This document shows, piece by piece, positions 36,245 through 44,810 of a DNA stretch of 64,000 nucleotides (positions are counted from its first letter, which is position 1; the number at the start of each line of letters is the position of its first letter). The DNA is from Novipirellula caenicola. Lineage in GTDB: Bacteria > Planctomycetota > Planctomycetia > Pirellulales > Pirellulaceae. Below the pieces are notes generated by a model. It searched no databases. It was not told where the DNA came from and saw only the letters and a program-made list of their open reading frames with translations. Position numbers and translations under genes: made by a program. The stretch is taken from positions 235,157-299,156 of the forward strand of contig NZ_BAABRO010000012.1 of assembly GCF_039545035.1 (NCBI RefSeq), read 5' to 3'.

Positions 36245-36331
36245 CATCGGTTGCAACTGAGCGGCGGTGGTTAGCGTTTTTTCTGCTTGCAAGTCGTTCG
36301 CCGCCGCCCGCTGAACCGTAGCGTTCACCGA
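36239..36331 (+). repeat. attC-like site, plus orientation, next to IS91-like end
   Basis: The R''-like end TTGAACC at 36239-36245 and R'-like end GTTCACC at 36323-36329 face each other. Inner arms GAGCGGCGG and CCGCCGCCCGCT can pair with bulges. The 117-aa membrane gene follows after 38 nt, where a cassette would start. Confidence 0.5.
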
Positions 36332-36369
36332 CACAATTCGAAACTTTCTGACGGAAATACCTGCCAGCT

Positions 36370-36723
36370 ATGACCGAGAACCCCTACTCACCGGCTTCGG
36401 ACTTGGGGGACGCGATTGTTGACCGATACCGCGTTCCATTTGCGATTGCTTTCTGGTTGACGGCCATCATCGCCGTGTTGTTAGCCGTCGCTACAATTTA
36501 CTCGGCTTACATGAACTATGTTGTCCTGCGGGATTCTGGCGGCAAAATTCCAACGTACGTTCCGCTCGTTACGATCCTGATGATCTGCTGCTCCGTCGGC
36601 TTCGCATACTCTGCGTTTCAATGGCGAAATCGCAAGACACGCGGCGCTCTTGTGACATTCCTGATAGCAACGGCCACTGTGGTGGGTGGACCGATCATCC
36701 TGCTGATCCTGTCTATGGTCTAG
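36370..36723 (+). CDS. small multi-pass membrane protein
   Basis: 117 aa (MTENPYSPASDLGDAIVDRY). The N-terminal NPYSP motif is common in small planctomycete membrane proteins. Three hydrophobic segments: about 25-45 (FWLTAIIAVLLAVATIY), 62-80 (VPLVTILMICCSVGFAY) and 95-116. It directly follows an attC-like site, so a cassette origin is likely. Function unknown. Confidence 0.75.
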   Translation: MTENPYSPASDLGDAIVDRYRVPFAIAFWLTAIIAVLLAVATIYSAYMNYVVLRDSGGKIPTYVPLVTILMICCSVGFAYSAFQWRNRKTRGALVTFLIATATVVGGPIILLILSMV

Positions 36724-37000
36724 AAACATTTTCTATCTGGTGGCGAACGTTCTCATAATTGACAAAAATCTCGCCGCGACCGATGCGCAGTAGACCATTC
36801 GGTCGATGCGCCTGATATGATTTTGATCAACGTCAATTGCGATGGTTGACGTAAGGCCGCTGCATCGCGGCGCACCGCGCCATGAACCGGAGTTCGCCAT
36901 GGCGTGTTTACGAGTGGATACCACATTGGCAATCCCGGTTATGGCAACCGTTCGCCAGTCGAGAAGACGAAGTGCTTACCGTTCACCCCGGTGATTTCTG
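36724..37000. other. spacer
   Basis: About 280 bp without a clear gene. It contains several GAACCGG and CCGGTTATGG fragments that may be remains of an attC site, but I could not define paired ends. Confidence 0.35.
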
Positions 37001-37315
37001 ATGCGTCTGGATCAATACACACTCAAACATGAAATGTGGAACACCGCAGTTTTCGCGGTCTTTTGTGCATTCGCGTCGACCTATCCGCATCTGGTAACGT
37101 TTGGCGGCGTGATTCCGATCGTAGCAATCGCGTTCTCGAACTCGCGACGAAAACTAATGACCTTGCTCACGGTTGCTACGTTTACCGCAAACGCTGTGAT
37201 GTTGCCTTTTGCAATTAGCGGCGAACATCCGGATAGGGGCGACGGGGTCGTCGCGACTATCGGCGCAATAATGGGACTTGCGTTCGACAGGATTGTTTTC
37301 CGCCCCCATCTGTAA
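37001..37315 (+). CDS. small membrane protein
   Basis: 104 aa (MRLDQYTLKHEMWNTAVFAV). Three hydrophobic helices: about 13-30, 36-45 and 52-70, then a Gly-rich final helix (GVVATIGAIMGLAFDRIVF). No motif recognised. It has the size and context of a cassette gene. Confidence 0.6.
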   Translation: MRLDQYTLKHEMWNTAVFAVFCAFASTYPHLVTFGGVIPIVAIAFSNSRRKLMTLLTVATFTANAVMLPFAISGEHPDRGDGVVATIGAIMGLAFDRIVFRPHL

Positions 37316-37482
37316 GCGGGATTTGCTAAACTGCTTTGGAAATGAACATCATGCTAATGCACTTTTGGCAAACACTGCGATGCATGTGAGTCGCTAAGCT
37401 AGGTTTAATTGAAGTGGTCAGTCGTTCGCGGCGACCACGTGATCGTTATCCGGAAGAGACGTATACGTCCCCAATTGCAACA

Positions 37483-38244
37483 ATGAATCTGCAAATCATA
37501 ATTCCACTCGTCGCTGTGTCACTTGTTGCTGTGTTTGTTTTATGGGGAGTCATTTACACTTGGGTAACGGGAAAGCCGTTCATCGTTGTCAACTCAGGGA
37601 ATTCCGCCCCGACATCCGAGCAGTCGCCATACCACCAGCTGCTGGACACACCAGCTGACAGGCTTACCGATGACCAGAAGCGATCTCAGTTGTCTGGTGC
37701 AATCGCTTGGCAGAATGAGGGAAGAATTTTCGAGATACTGGCGACTGATAAAGGCTTCCTGTCCAAGGTAGCGAAATACGATAGCAAAACATGGATTGGG
37801 CAGGCAGTAGACCGTGGTTGTAGCCTCGACGTCTTGGACCGGCTACTTGAATCCGGGTGTGATGTCAACGAACAACTCGAATCCCGGCCAATCGAGATCG
37901 CTGTCAATAAAGACAGGTTTGATGCATTGGGTTGGTTGCTAAAAAATGGAGCAGACCCGAATCTTGGTCGACCGATTGTTGCAGCGGTAAATCATAATAA
38001 GAGTCCTGAGCTACAGCTTGAGATGCTTGAGCTTCTACTGAACGGAGGTGCGAACATTAACAACACTTTTCCACTTTTTGGAGATGAGCAAAACAGCTTT
38101 ACCGTTCTTGACTGGGCGGTTTTATACGGTTTATCTCCACAGGTCATCGAGTACCTCAGGTTACGTGGAGCGATTCACAAATGGCCGCCGGAGAAAATTG
38201 CATCAGCGCAAGAAGACCTTCAACCACGACGTATTGTCGGGTGA
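37483..38244 (+). CDS. membrane-anchored ankyrin-repeat protein
   Basis: 253 aa from ATG 37483, chosen because the N-terminal membrane helix starts there (MNLQIIIPLVAVSLVAVFVL). Residues about 105-250 contain ankyrin-like repeats, for example LDRLLESGCDVNEQLESRP, LGWLLKNGADPNLG and LELLLNGGANINNTFP. A GTTATCCGG attC-type end lies 30 nt upstream and a CGGATAAC box 10 nt after the stop. A protein-protein interaction role on the cytoplasmic or periplasmic face is inferred. Confidence 0.78.
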   Translation: MNLQIIIPLVAVSLVAVFVLWGVIYTWVTGKPFIVVNSGNSAPTSEQSPYHQLLDTPADRLTDDQKRSQLSGAIAWQNEGRIFEILATDKGFLSKVAKYDSKTWIGQAVDRGCSLDVLDRLLESGCDVNEQLESRPIEIAVNKDRFDALGWLLKNGADPNLGRPIVAAVNHNKSPELQLEMLELLLNGGANINNTFPLFGDEQNSFTVLDWAVLYGLSPQVIEYLRLRGAIHKWPPEKIASAQEDLQPRRIVG

Positions 38245-38624
38245 CTGCCAACGTCGGATAACTACGCGATGATACGGAGACGATGTGGCATGGCCTTAAC
38301 ACTGCGTCCACGACGTATTTAAACGAATGCTGCAACCTGCAGAAATTGGTGGAAAGTGATGTGTCACCGAAATCTGTCACCCTGCCCCCTCGTGCGCGTG
38401 AATACGCGTCGCGCGGGCATGGGCGTGACAGGGGGACGTATATTAATAGAGAGAGAGTTTTTTCCTATATTTACGGTCTTTTCTCTTGAAAAAATCTGTC
38501 ACTAATCCGTCACCATCGGGGGTGACAGATTGGGACGGTTCTTGGCTTAAAAGCATGATTTGGCTCCAAATCGAGCGAGAACTGTCACCACGGCGTGACG
38601 GATTGGTGACAGATTCGTGACGGA
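38245..38624. promoter_or_regulatory. iteron-like repeat cluster next to replication gene
   Basis: Copies of TGTCAC paired with (A/C)GATT occur in both orientations: GTGTCACC (38361), AATCTGTCAC (38371, 38493), AATCCGTCAC (38504), GTGACAGATT (38522), CTGTCACC (38582), GTGACGGATT (38595, 38617) and GTGACAGATT (38606). An AT-rich stretch (38440-38490) lies among them. The cluster abuts the end of the prim-pol/helicase gene. It could be a replication origin or a repressor-bound control site. Confidence 0.55.
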
Positions 38625-40808
38625 TTAGTCGAGGTTGATTTGGTAGCCTTGGGCCGGCTTGGTTTTAGATTCGATCCACACCGATTTGATCTGTTCTTGT
38701 TGCACGAGCGTTTGAACGACCTGGTCAAAATCGTTTGCTTTCATCTTCATGATACGCATGATCTGCCTGCGGCTGAGGATGCCGGTTGATTCGTCTTGAA
38801 GCCGCTTCATGAACTTCAAGCATTCTTTGTGAAACGGGTTTTCGGCGACGTGGACTGACGCGAGATAAAGTTGCCGGCGTGTTTGGTGCAGTGCAAATTC
38901 GCTGGCCCAGCGAACCGCCGCGACGGAGATCACCGGCTCGGCGTGGTTCTCACTGCACGCATAGATCAATGCCAACTTCTTTGCATGTTCACATGTGCGA
39001 CTCCACGCGGCACGAGCCACCTCGTCCCCGTCGTCGTCGGCCTTGTCGTATTCGACTTCGGTTTGCGTTCGCAAATCCGTGATCGCGGTCTCGGCATCCG
39101 GTGTGAACCGGACCGTTGCCGTTTTCGGGTGCTGGGACATGAAGTTGCCGCCGCCCGGTGTGAAATCCGCCCACCACTTAGCCGTTTCCAAGATGTCGTC
39201 GGGTAGGTTGCGGGCCGATCCCGGCGTTTGTCCTTTGCCACGCTTGCCAACGTCGATGATGTTCAGTCGAGCGAAGAAGCCGTTGGTTAACATTCGCGTC
39301 GACAGCGACTCGTAGAAAAACTGTGGCGTCGCGGTTCCGAACAACGTCAAGTGAGGCTGATCGACATAAATGGCATCTTTTTGATTAGCTTTCACACGGA
39401 TGGGGTAAACGTCACCAGCCGACGTGTAGAGGGTTAGCAGAATATTGGGGATGGATTCACGCGTATTATCTCGATCGAGGTTGATCTGCCTAAGGACGCC
39501 GTCCATCTCGTCGTTCTGGAACAACATGCGACCCGAACGCACCAATGCGTCTTGGATGCCTTCCCCTGATGCGAACTTGTCGCCAATGCTGCGTGATTCG
39601 CCGATTTGAAACAGGACTTGCGAATTGACCTTTCGGGGGAATTCTTTACCTGTCCCACTGCCCGCAAGTGCGAGCAGATAGATGTTGGTTCGCAGATCGC
39701 CAGTGGTGGCGACCTTGCGACCAGCGAGGAACGATTGCAACGCCATTGCTCCGCAAAACGCCAATCCAATGTTTGGGTAAGGAGCGTTCGCCAAAGTGAA
39801 ATCCATGACTTGCCGAACGAAGCCGGGCACCTCATACATCGACTCGGGTAAGCGGCCGGGATCGCTGGGTACTTTGTGCAGCGGTCTATCGATCGTCTCT
39901 GGCGATTCGACGATTGGCGGCTTCGTTTGAAATTTGCTCAGATCAACGGTGGAAAGATCTGCATCCCTAGATTGCGAATCACGGAGCCAGCCGAATGGAC
40001 GGTCGTGCGGTTTTGTTGCCGCTTGGTTGACCTTGTGTTGCAGTTCTTTCTCGGACCAAGGCGGATTGCAGCGTGGGTTGTAGTGGTTGGTCAGAATCGC
40101 GAGCGAAATCGCTGGATCGAGGCCGAAACCATGAACGAGCGCCGTCGCGGCGGCATAAGTCTGCGAATGACCGCCACTGCCAGCGATCGCCGGTGGCATC
40201 GCATTGATATAGGCAACAGCCCGCGATTGCACCTCGTTGCTCGCGTGGCGCAGGCTTCCAGCCTGCGATGGTTCAGGATTCGCGAGCGGGACGCTAATGC
40301 CACGCTTAGCAATGACGGCTTCCGCGAGGGCTTTGACGCATGCGGCCAACATCAGCGAGGGAACTGCGGCCGGTTCGCCATCGAGTGTTTCGTAGGTTTC
40401 GCCGTCGGGATGCACACTCGGCCCGACGACGGTTTGCGCACCGGTCGACCGCAGTTCGACGATCATCGAGCCATCGCTGGGATCGGTATGCTTGGTGGTG
40501 ATCGCTCCAACCGCAATGTACCAACGATGGGAACGCGGTGCCGATGGTCGGCCCGTAATCGCCGGCGTTGGAGGAAGATACTGGTCGGCCAACTCGATCG
40601 CTTCGGCGCAGTCCAGATCCACGTCAACGAGCCACGCTGACGGTTCACCAAGAATGATGCCGATGTTACCTTGCTTGGGAAAGACCTCGGGGTTCAATCG
40701 CAGATTGATCCAGTCACGTCGTGCCGGTGACTTCGATCGCGGGCGCAGCGGCACGCAGTACCAGTCACGCTGGCGATAATTCGCAACCTGCTCCCGCAAA
40801 TCGACCAT
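38625..40808 (-). CDS. primase-polymerase / helicase replication protein
   Basis: 727 aa from ATG 40808, which overlaps the upstream helicase stop (TGATG). Residues about 1-150 resemble a bifunctional prim-pol domain (YCVPLRPRSKSPARRDW, WLVDVDLDC with the Asp pair, GAQTVVGPSVHPDGETYE). The middle (about 325-580) has a DUF3987/helicase-type ATPase with LALAGSGTGKEFPRK and a VLRQINLDRDN region. The C-terminus ends in a winged-helix-like part. It is probably the prophage replication initiator, next to the iteron-like cluster. Confidence 0.85.
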   Translation of the reverse strand: MVDLREQVANYRQRDWYCVPLRPRSKSPARRDWINLRLNPEVFPKQGNIGIILGEPSAWLVDVDLDCAEAIELADQYLPPTPAITGRPSAPRSHRWYIAVGAITTKHTDPSDGSMIVELRSTGAQTVVGPSVHPDGETYETLDGEPAAVPSLMLAACVKALAEAVIAKRGISVPLANPEPSQAGSLRHASNEVQSRAVAYINAMPPAIAGSGGHSQTYAAATALVHGFGLDPAISLAILTNHYNPRCNPPWSEKELQHKVNQAATKPHDRPFGWLRDSQSRDADLSTVDLSKFQTKPPIVESPETIDRPLHKVPSDPGRLPESMYEVPGFVRQVMDFTLANAPYPNIGLAFCGAMALQSFLAGRKVATTGDLRTNIYLLALAGSGTGKEFPRKVNSQVLFQIGESRSIGDKFASGEGIQDALVRSGRMLFQNDEMDGVLRQINLDRDNTRESIPNILLTLYTSAGDVYPIRVKANQKDAIYVDQPHLTLFGTATPQFFYESLSTRMLTNGFFARLNIIDVGKRGKGQTPGSARNLPDDILETAKWWADFTPGGGNFMSQHPKTATVRFTPDAETAITDLRTQTEVEYDKADDDGDEVARAAWSRTCEHAKKLALIYACSENHAEPVISVAAVRWASEFALHQTRRQLYLASVHVAENPFHKECLKFMKRLQDESTGILSRRQIMRIMKMKANDFDQVVQTLVQQEQIKSVWIESKTKPAQGYQINLD

Positions 40809-42469
40809 CAAAACGGTGCCTCGTCCGATGCAGCGTTAGGTATCTCGCCAATCGTCTGTTTGATAATGCGGTCGTATTTCTGGCCGGCGATTGAGCGGAC
40901 CGTTAGTATTTCGGGCACGGCGAGCAGACCGGCTTCGGCAATGTCGAGGGCTTCCTCGACGTCCGTCGGACACGGATCGAGACAGCGTTCATACCACCAC
41001 GCTTCGGCTTTGCGTCGTGCGTATCCAGTGTGTTCGATGCAGATGAATTCGCTTTGCCAATGATCCAGCCCGATCATGTAGTCGACTCGCAGGCATCGCG
41101 GCGCATCCTCGTCGGCGTCACGTTTACGGTGGATTCGATAGATAACGTCTTGAACGGCGTGTTCCGTATCGGTGACCTCACCAGAGAGCACGCCGGCCTC
41201 ACTCGCTTTCGCCTCGTGGGCTTCACGATCCGGTGGCGGAAACGGATGGCCGCATTCGGGGCAGTTTGCATAGCCGCAAGCGACCAAGGCGTGACACTTT
41301 TGGCACTCTTTCGCCGGTGGGACCTGATCCGGGCGAGTCGCCTTTTCCTTTGGTTTAATTTGGTCGATCGGGCCGTGGCGTTCGATATTGCCGCCGAAGT
41401 CGAGGACCAGGCAATTTTGTTTCTCCGGATGCAAACGGAAACCACGGCCGACGCATTGATACAGAAGTCCCGGCGACATAGTCGGACGCAGCATCACGAC
41501 ACAATCGACACGCGGTGCATCGAAGCCGGTCGTCAACACGTTGACATTGCAAAGGAAACGCAGCGGTTCGGTTTCGAGCAGCGAAGTAGGTGCGTCGTCT
41601 CGGAAGCGGGCCAACATCTCGTCACGTCCGCCCGCCGGCGTCTCGCCCGTGACGAAACCACAATCGATTCCGTGGTTGTCTAGGAGCGTTTCGACGACTC
41701 GCCGCCCATGCGCCACGCTGGTCGCAAAAATCAGCACGGCCCGGCGATCCGCCGTCAGCTCGACGATCTCGGCACACGCAGCCGATACGAGGGAATCGTT
41801 GCCTGCCAATTGCTCGACTTCTTCGGATACAAACTCGCCGGCGCGAACATGGACGCACGAAAAGTCGGCTCGGTTCACACCGGCCTTGGAAACGAGCGGA
41901 CAGAGATATCCGTCGCGGATCAGTTCCTTGATGCCGATCTCATAGCAGATGTGATTTAGGAAATGATCCGGCGAACAGATCATGCCGGAGTCGAGACGGA
42001 ATGGTGTGGCAGTCAACCCGATCACGCGGACGTGTGGATTGATGACCTTGCAGTCCGCCAGGAACTGCCGGTACATGCCGTCACCCTTCTTGGAGATCAA
42101 GTGTGCCTCGTCAACAATCACCAAATCGAACGGATCAAGGTCACACGCTCGCTTGTAGACGCTCTGGATACCAGCGACCAAGACGGGTGTGTTGGTATCA
42201 CGTTTCTTTAGGCCGGCAGAATACAGTCCGACCTTGATGTCGGGGCACAGACGACGAACCTTGTCCGCGTTCTGTTCCAATAGTTCTTTGACGTGGGCCA
42301 AGATTAGCACTCGGCCGTTCCATTGGTTAACTGCATCACTCGCGATCTTCGCCAGAACGAGTGATTTGCCTGCACCCGTTGGCAGCACAGCGACCGGGTT
42401 GTCGTCGCGGTTGCGAAGGTGGTCGTAGACTGCGTCGACGGCGGCTTGCTGGTAATTGCGTAATTGCAT
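40808..42469 (-). CDS. SF2 DEAD/DEAH-type helicase
   Basis: 553 aa from ATG 42469, overlapping the RusA stop (TGATG). SF2 motifs: RNYQQAAVDAV (Q-like), AVLPTGAGKSLV (I), IVDEAHLI (II, DEAH), GLTATPFRLD (III) and VGRGFRLHPEKQN (VI). A four-Cys zinc ribbon (CQKCHALVACGYANCPECGH) and a helical tail follow. It belongs with the phage or RadD-like helicases. It lies in a replication/recombination operon with RusA, DUF669 and a Sak4-like ATPase. Confidence 0.92.
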   Translation of the reverse strand: MQLRNYQQAAVDAVYDHLRNRDDNPVAVLPTGAGKSLVLAKIASDAVNQWNGRVLILAHVKELLEQNADKVRRLCPDIKVGLYSAGLKKRDTNTPVLVAGIQSVYKRACDLDPFDLVIVDEAHLISKKGDGMYRQFLADCKVINPHVRVIGLTATPFRLDSGMICSPDHFLNHICYEIGIKELIRDGYLCPLVSKAGVNRADFSCVHVRAGEFVSEEVEQLAGNDSLVSAACAEIVELTADRRAVLIFATSVAHGRRVVETLLDNHGIDCGFVTGETPAGGRDEMLARFRDDAPTSLLETEPLRFLCNVNVLTTGFDAPRVDCVVMLRPTMSPGLLYQCVGRGFRLHPEKQNCLVLDFGGNIERHGPIDQIKPKEKATRPDQVPPAKECQKCHALVACGYANCPECGHPFPPPDREAHEAKASEAGVLSGEVTDTEHAVQDVIYRIHRKRDADEDAPRCLRVDYMIGLDHWQSEFICIEHTGYARRKAEAWWYERCLDPCPTDVEEALDIAEAGLLAVPEILTVRSIAGQKYDRIIKQTIGEIPNAASDEAPF

Positions 42470-43059
42470 CACAGAGCCTTTCCGTTGTGACGTTTGCCGG
42501 ACCACGTCGGTTCCGCGTTGGGTGAGATTTCGCGGTTGTCTTCGTTGCAACCGTCACAGATACGATTGGCCGGACCTAAGGACGCGAACGACTTTTGACA
42601 ACGCAAACAAATGCGGTCGGCTGCCGCGAGGTTTTCTGTCTGAACCTCCGCGATCCAGACGATCGCTTCGCCTTGCAAGGGCTTTGGTTTTTCAACGCCA
42701 GCAGCAATCTCGTCTTTGGTACGACGTTTTGGTTTCGACTTGTTTTCAGAGACGACCTTTTCGATCGCCAGACGCATCACTTGGTTGTCGTCCAGGAACG
42801 CTCCGCCCCACTGCAGTGCATCGAGCATCGCTTTGAGCACATTGTCGATGTCGCGACGCCGGCGATCGGGCATGTGCAGCTCGATGTCGACCGACAGAGG
42901 ACCAACAAGTGGTTCCACGCGTTTGCGATTTAGGTAACTACTGACCTCGGCACGATACTCTCGGCCTTTCTTTGAGATCAGCACCCGCTGGCCGACGTGA
43001 CGCCAGTAGTGATTGATCGACGGTGGATAGGGCAGGTTCAGCTTTAGCATGGTTGGCAT
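42469..43059 (-). CDS. RusA-type Holliday junction resolvase with C-terminal zinc ribbon
   Basis: 196 aa from ATG 43059 (MPTMLKLNLPYPPSINHYWR). RusA signature: LPYPPSINHYWR, then MPDRRRRDIDNVLKAMLDAL with the catalytic Asp cluster and FLDDNQVMRLAIEK. The C-terminal 60 residues carry a CLRC...CDGC zinc ribbon not found in short RusA proteins. It resolves branched DNA during phage recombination. No strong ribosome site is visible, and ATG 43050 is an alternative start. Confidence 0.9.
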   Translation of the reverse strand: MPTMLKLNLPYPPSINHYWRHVGQRVLISKKGREYRAEVSSYLNRKRVEPLVGPLSVDIELHMPDRRRRDIDNVLKAMLDALQWGGAFLDDNQVMRLAIEKVVSENKSKPKRRTKDEIAAGVEKPKPLQGEAIVWIAEVQTENLAAADRICLRCQKSFASLGPANRICDGCNEDNREISPNAEPTWSGKRHNGKAL

Positions 43060-43148
43060 GACAGGGTGACGAGCGAACAAAAAACGCTCGGCCGGCAATC
43101 CGTGCCGGTCGAGCGTCGGTCTTGGAAGCGATCCAATAGAGGCCGCGG

Positions 43149-43607
43149 CTATCGCTTCCAAGGGGCCTCCGTGCCGCTGATCTTGGCGGCTGGTTTCGTC
43201 TCCGCGGTCGCGCCGACCTTCGAATACCCCTTCACTTCGTTCTGCAACTCGCCAGTGTCGTTGCGTCGCTTCACTCGCACGTGAATCACACACGGCAAGT
43301 TATGTAGGTCGGCCGAGTCGGTAGGCATCAAGACGCCGACCGACCGACAGATCGCAGACAACTCCCGCCGGGCGATTTCCACCGCGGTCGCGTTGGGGTT
43401 GTCGAGGTTGAGTCGCACCCAGAGAAGACGGTTTGCGTACTCACCCTCCACGATCTGAAACGTCAATTGAAGGTAGTTACCGGTCCCCGCTTTGGTCGGC
43501 TTCAGTTCGCTGTCAGTGATGACGGCCACGTATTTGCCGGCGGGGATCGGTTCGAGATCGTCGGCAGGTTCGACGGTGTTGGCATCAAAGCCTTGCAGGT
43601 TTGCCAT
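43149..43607 (-). CDS. DUF669 single-stranded DNA-binding-like protein
   Basis: 152 aa from ATG 43607 (MANLQGFDANTVEPADDLEP). It matches DUF669: PIPAGKYVAVITDSELKPTK, then YLQLTFQIVEGEYANRLLWV. DUF669 proteins lie in phage recombination operons and are thought to bind single-stranded DNA. The leader just upstream contains CCAGACTAAGGACTACAGAC, resembling the leader of the tape measure gene. Confidence 0.88.
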   Translation of the reverse strand: MANLQGFDANTVEPADDLEPIPAGKYVAVITDSELKPTKAGTGNYLQLTFQIVEGEYANRLLWVRLNLDNPNATAVEIARRELSAICRSVGVLMPTDSADLHNLPCVIHVRVKRRNDTGELQNEVKGYSKVGATAETKPAAKISGTEAPWKR

Positions 43608-43662
43608 TGTGAGTCTGTAGTCCTTAGTCTGGAGTCTGTGGATGGAAGAGTGGGGGAGTCGT

Positions 43663-44421
43663 TTAGTTAGCCGACATGGCGGTGACGAAAGCGTCCCAGG
43701 AGAGCGGCAATTCTTCGGCGATGCCGTAACGGTTTTTGGCGACACAGGTTGGCGATCCGTACGCCCGAATCACTCGTTCGCCGCCTTCTTTGCCGATGGC
43801 ATGAGCGATCGTGCGTTTACGGTTGAAACCGCCGTCTTCGCTCTGCGTTCGCATTTTGCGAGTCGCAAACAAAACGGCGTCGCACCACTCCTTCACGAGT
43901 GCGGCAGCATGCTTGTGCAACCGCGGCGAGTAGCGGTCGTACGGCGATGACTCAGGGTCCTCGAACCGTTCGACCTTGGAGTGAGCGATCATCACGATCA
44001 CCATGCCTCGCGAACGCAGCACGCCAAGCTGATCGAGCACTTCACGCCACAGAGAGAGGGCGTGCATGTAACCGCGAGCGTACCCGCCGTCGACCTTCTC
44101 GATCGACTCGACGGCATACTGTTGGCACAGTTTGTCCCAGACGAGACGCTCTAGCCAATCGAGAGAGTCAATCACGACAGACTCGTAGTCGTGCTTCTCG
44201 CCCACAAGCGTTTTTAGTGCAGCGATGACGTCATCGAACTTGGTCGCAAGTGGGAAACGATCACAGTCGATTTCATCCAGACCGTCTTCCGTTTGAATAA
44301 AGATCGGCTTTGGAGCTTCGCTGCCAAACGTTGACTTACCGATGCCTTCGACCCCGTACAGTAAGACACGTGGCGGCTTCGATTGACGGCCAGATTGGAT
44401 GGTTTCAAGTAAGTTGGTCAT
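43663..44421 (-). CDS. Sak4-like RecA-fold ATPase
   Basis: 252 aa. Walker A GVEGIGKSTFG at about 23-33, Walker B ESVVIDSLDWLE at about 80-91, and a later VIVMIAHSKVERFE segment, as in the AAA_24/Sak4 group of phage recombination ATPases. These proteins promote annealing with an SSB partner, and here the DUF669 gene follows after 55 nt. The position between helicase/RusA and the sigma-like gene fits a recombination operon. Confidence 0.88.
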   Translation of the reverse strand: MTNLLETIQSGRQSKPPRVLLYGVEGIGKSTFGSEAPKPIFIQTEDGLDEIDCDRFPLATKFDDVIAALKTLVGEKHDYESVVIDSLDWLERLVWDKLCQQYAVESIEKVDGGYARGYMHALSLWREVLDQLGVLRSRGMVIVMIAHSKVERFEDPESSPYDRYSPRLHKHAAALVKEWCDAVLFATRKMRTQSEDGGFNRKRTIAHAIGKEGGERVIRAYGSPTCVAKNRYGIAEELPLSWDAFVTAMSAN

Positions 44422-44461
44422 TGAGTGGACAATTCCTTCGTTGGCTGGTTAACGGAATGAT

Positions 44462-44701
44462 TTAGAGAGACGTGATCGCTTCGACATCGAAATTGCCATC
44501 GCGATCGCTGGTGACGATGTAGTGCTTGAAGTCAACTTGGACGACAAAACGCTGTCCGCTGCCGAGGTGCTTTCGGAGCGATTTGCAAGCTCCCGTGAAA
44601 TCACGGGAGGCTTCGTTAAAACGTTCGGCCGATCTCAGGTAGCGACCAACCGCGAGAGAAATGGCGACGCGGCGTTCAATGTCGAGTGAAACGGTGGGCA
44701 T
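44462..44701 (-). CDS. small phage protein
   Basis: 79 aa (MPTVSLDIERRVAISLAVGR). Helix-rich N-terminal part, then a two-strand segment (GQRFVVQVDFKHYIVTSDRD). It precedes the Sak4-like gene by 41 nt. Its upstream region carries a copy of the AGTTGGAAGGTCTA leader repeat (44756-44795). No family recognised. Confidence 0.68.
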   Translation of the reverse strand: MPTVSLDIERRVAISLAVGRYLRSAERFNEASRDFTGACKSLRKHLGSGQRFVVQVDFKHYIVTSDRDGNFDVEAITSL

Positions 44702-44755
44702 GGGGAACCTGGAGCTGAGAGGTAAGGGCGGTCGTTTGATTCGCGGTTTCCCGCT

Positions 44756-44795
44756 ACCTCTAGACCTTCCAACTCAGCGTCCCAAAAGGCGAAGC
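44756..44795 (-). repeat. dispersed leader repeat, copy 2
   Basis: On the minus strand: TTCGCCTTTTGGGACGCTGA then GTTGGAAGGTCTAGAGGTAG. It lies 55 nt upstream of the 79-aa gene start and is similar to copies at 14353 and 48747. Confidence 0.6.
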
Positions 44796-44810
44796 CGTGC
44801 CGAAAAAAGT

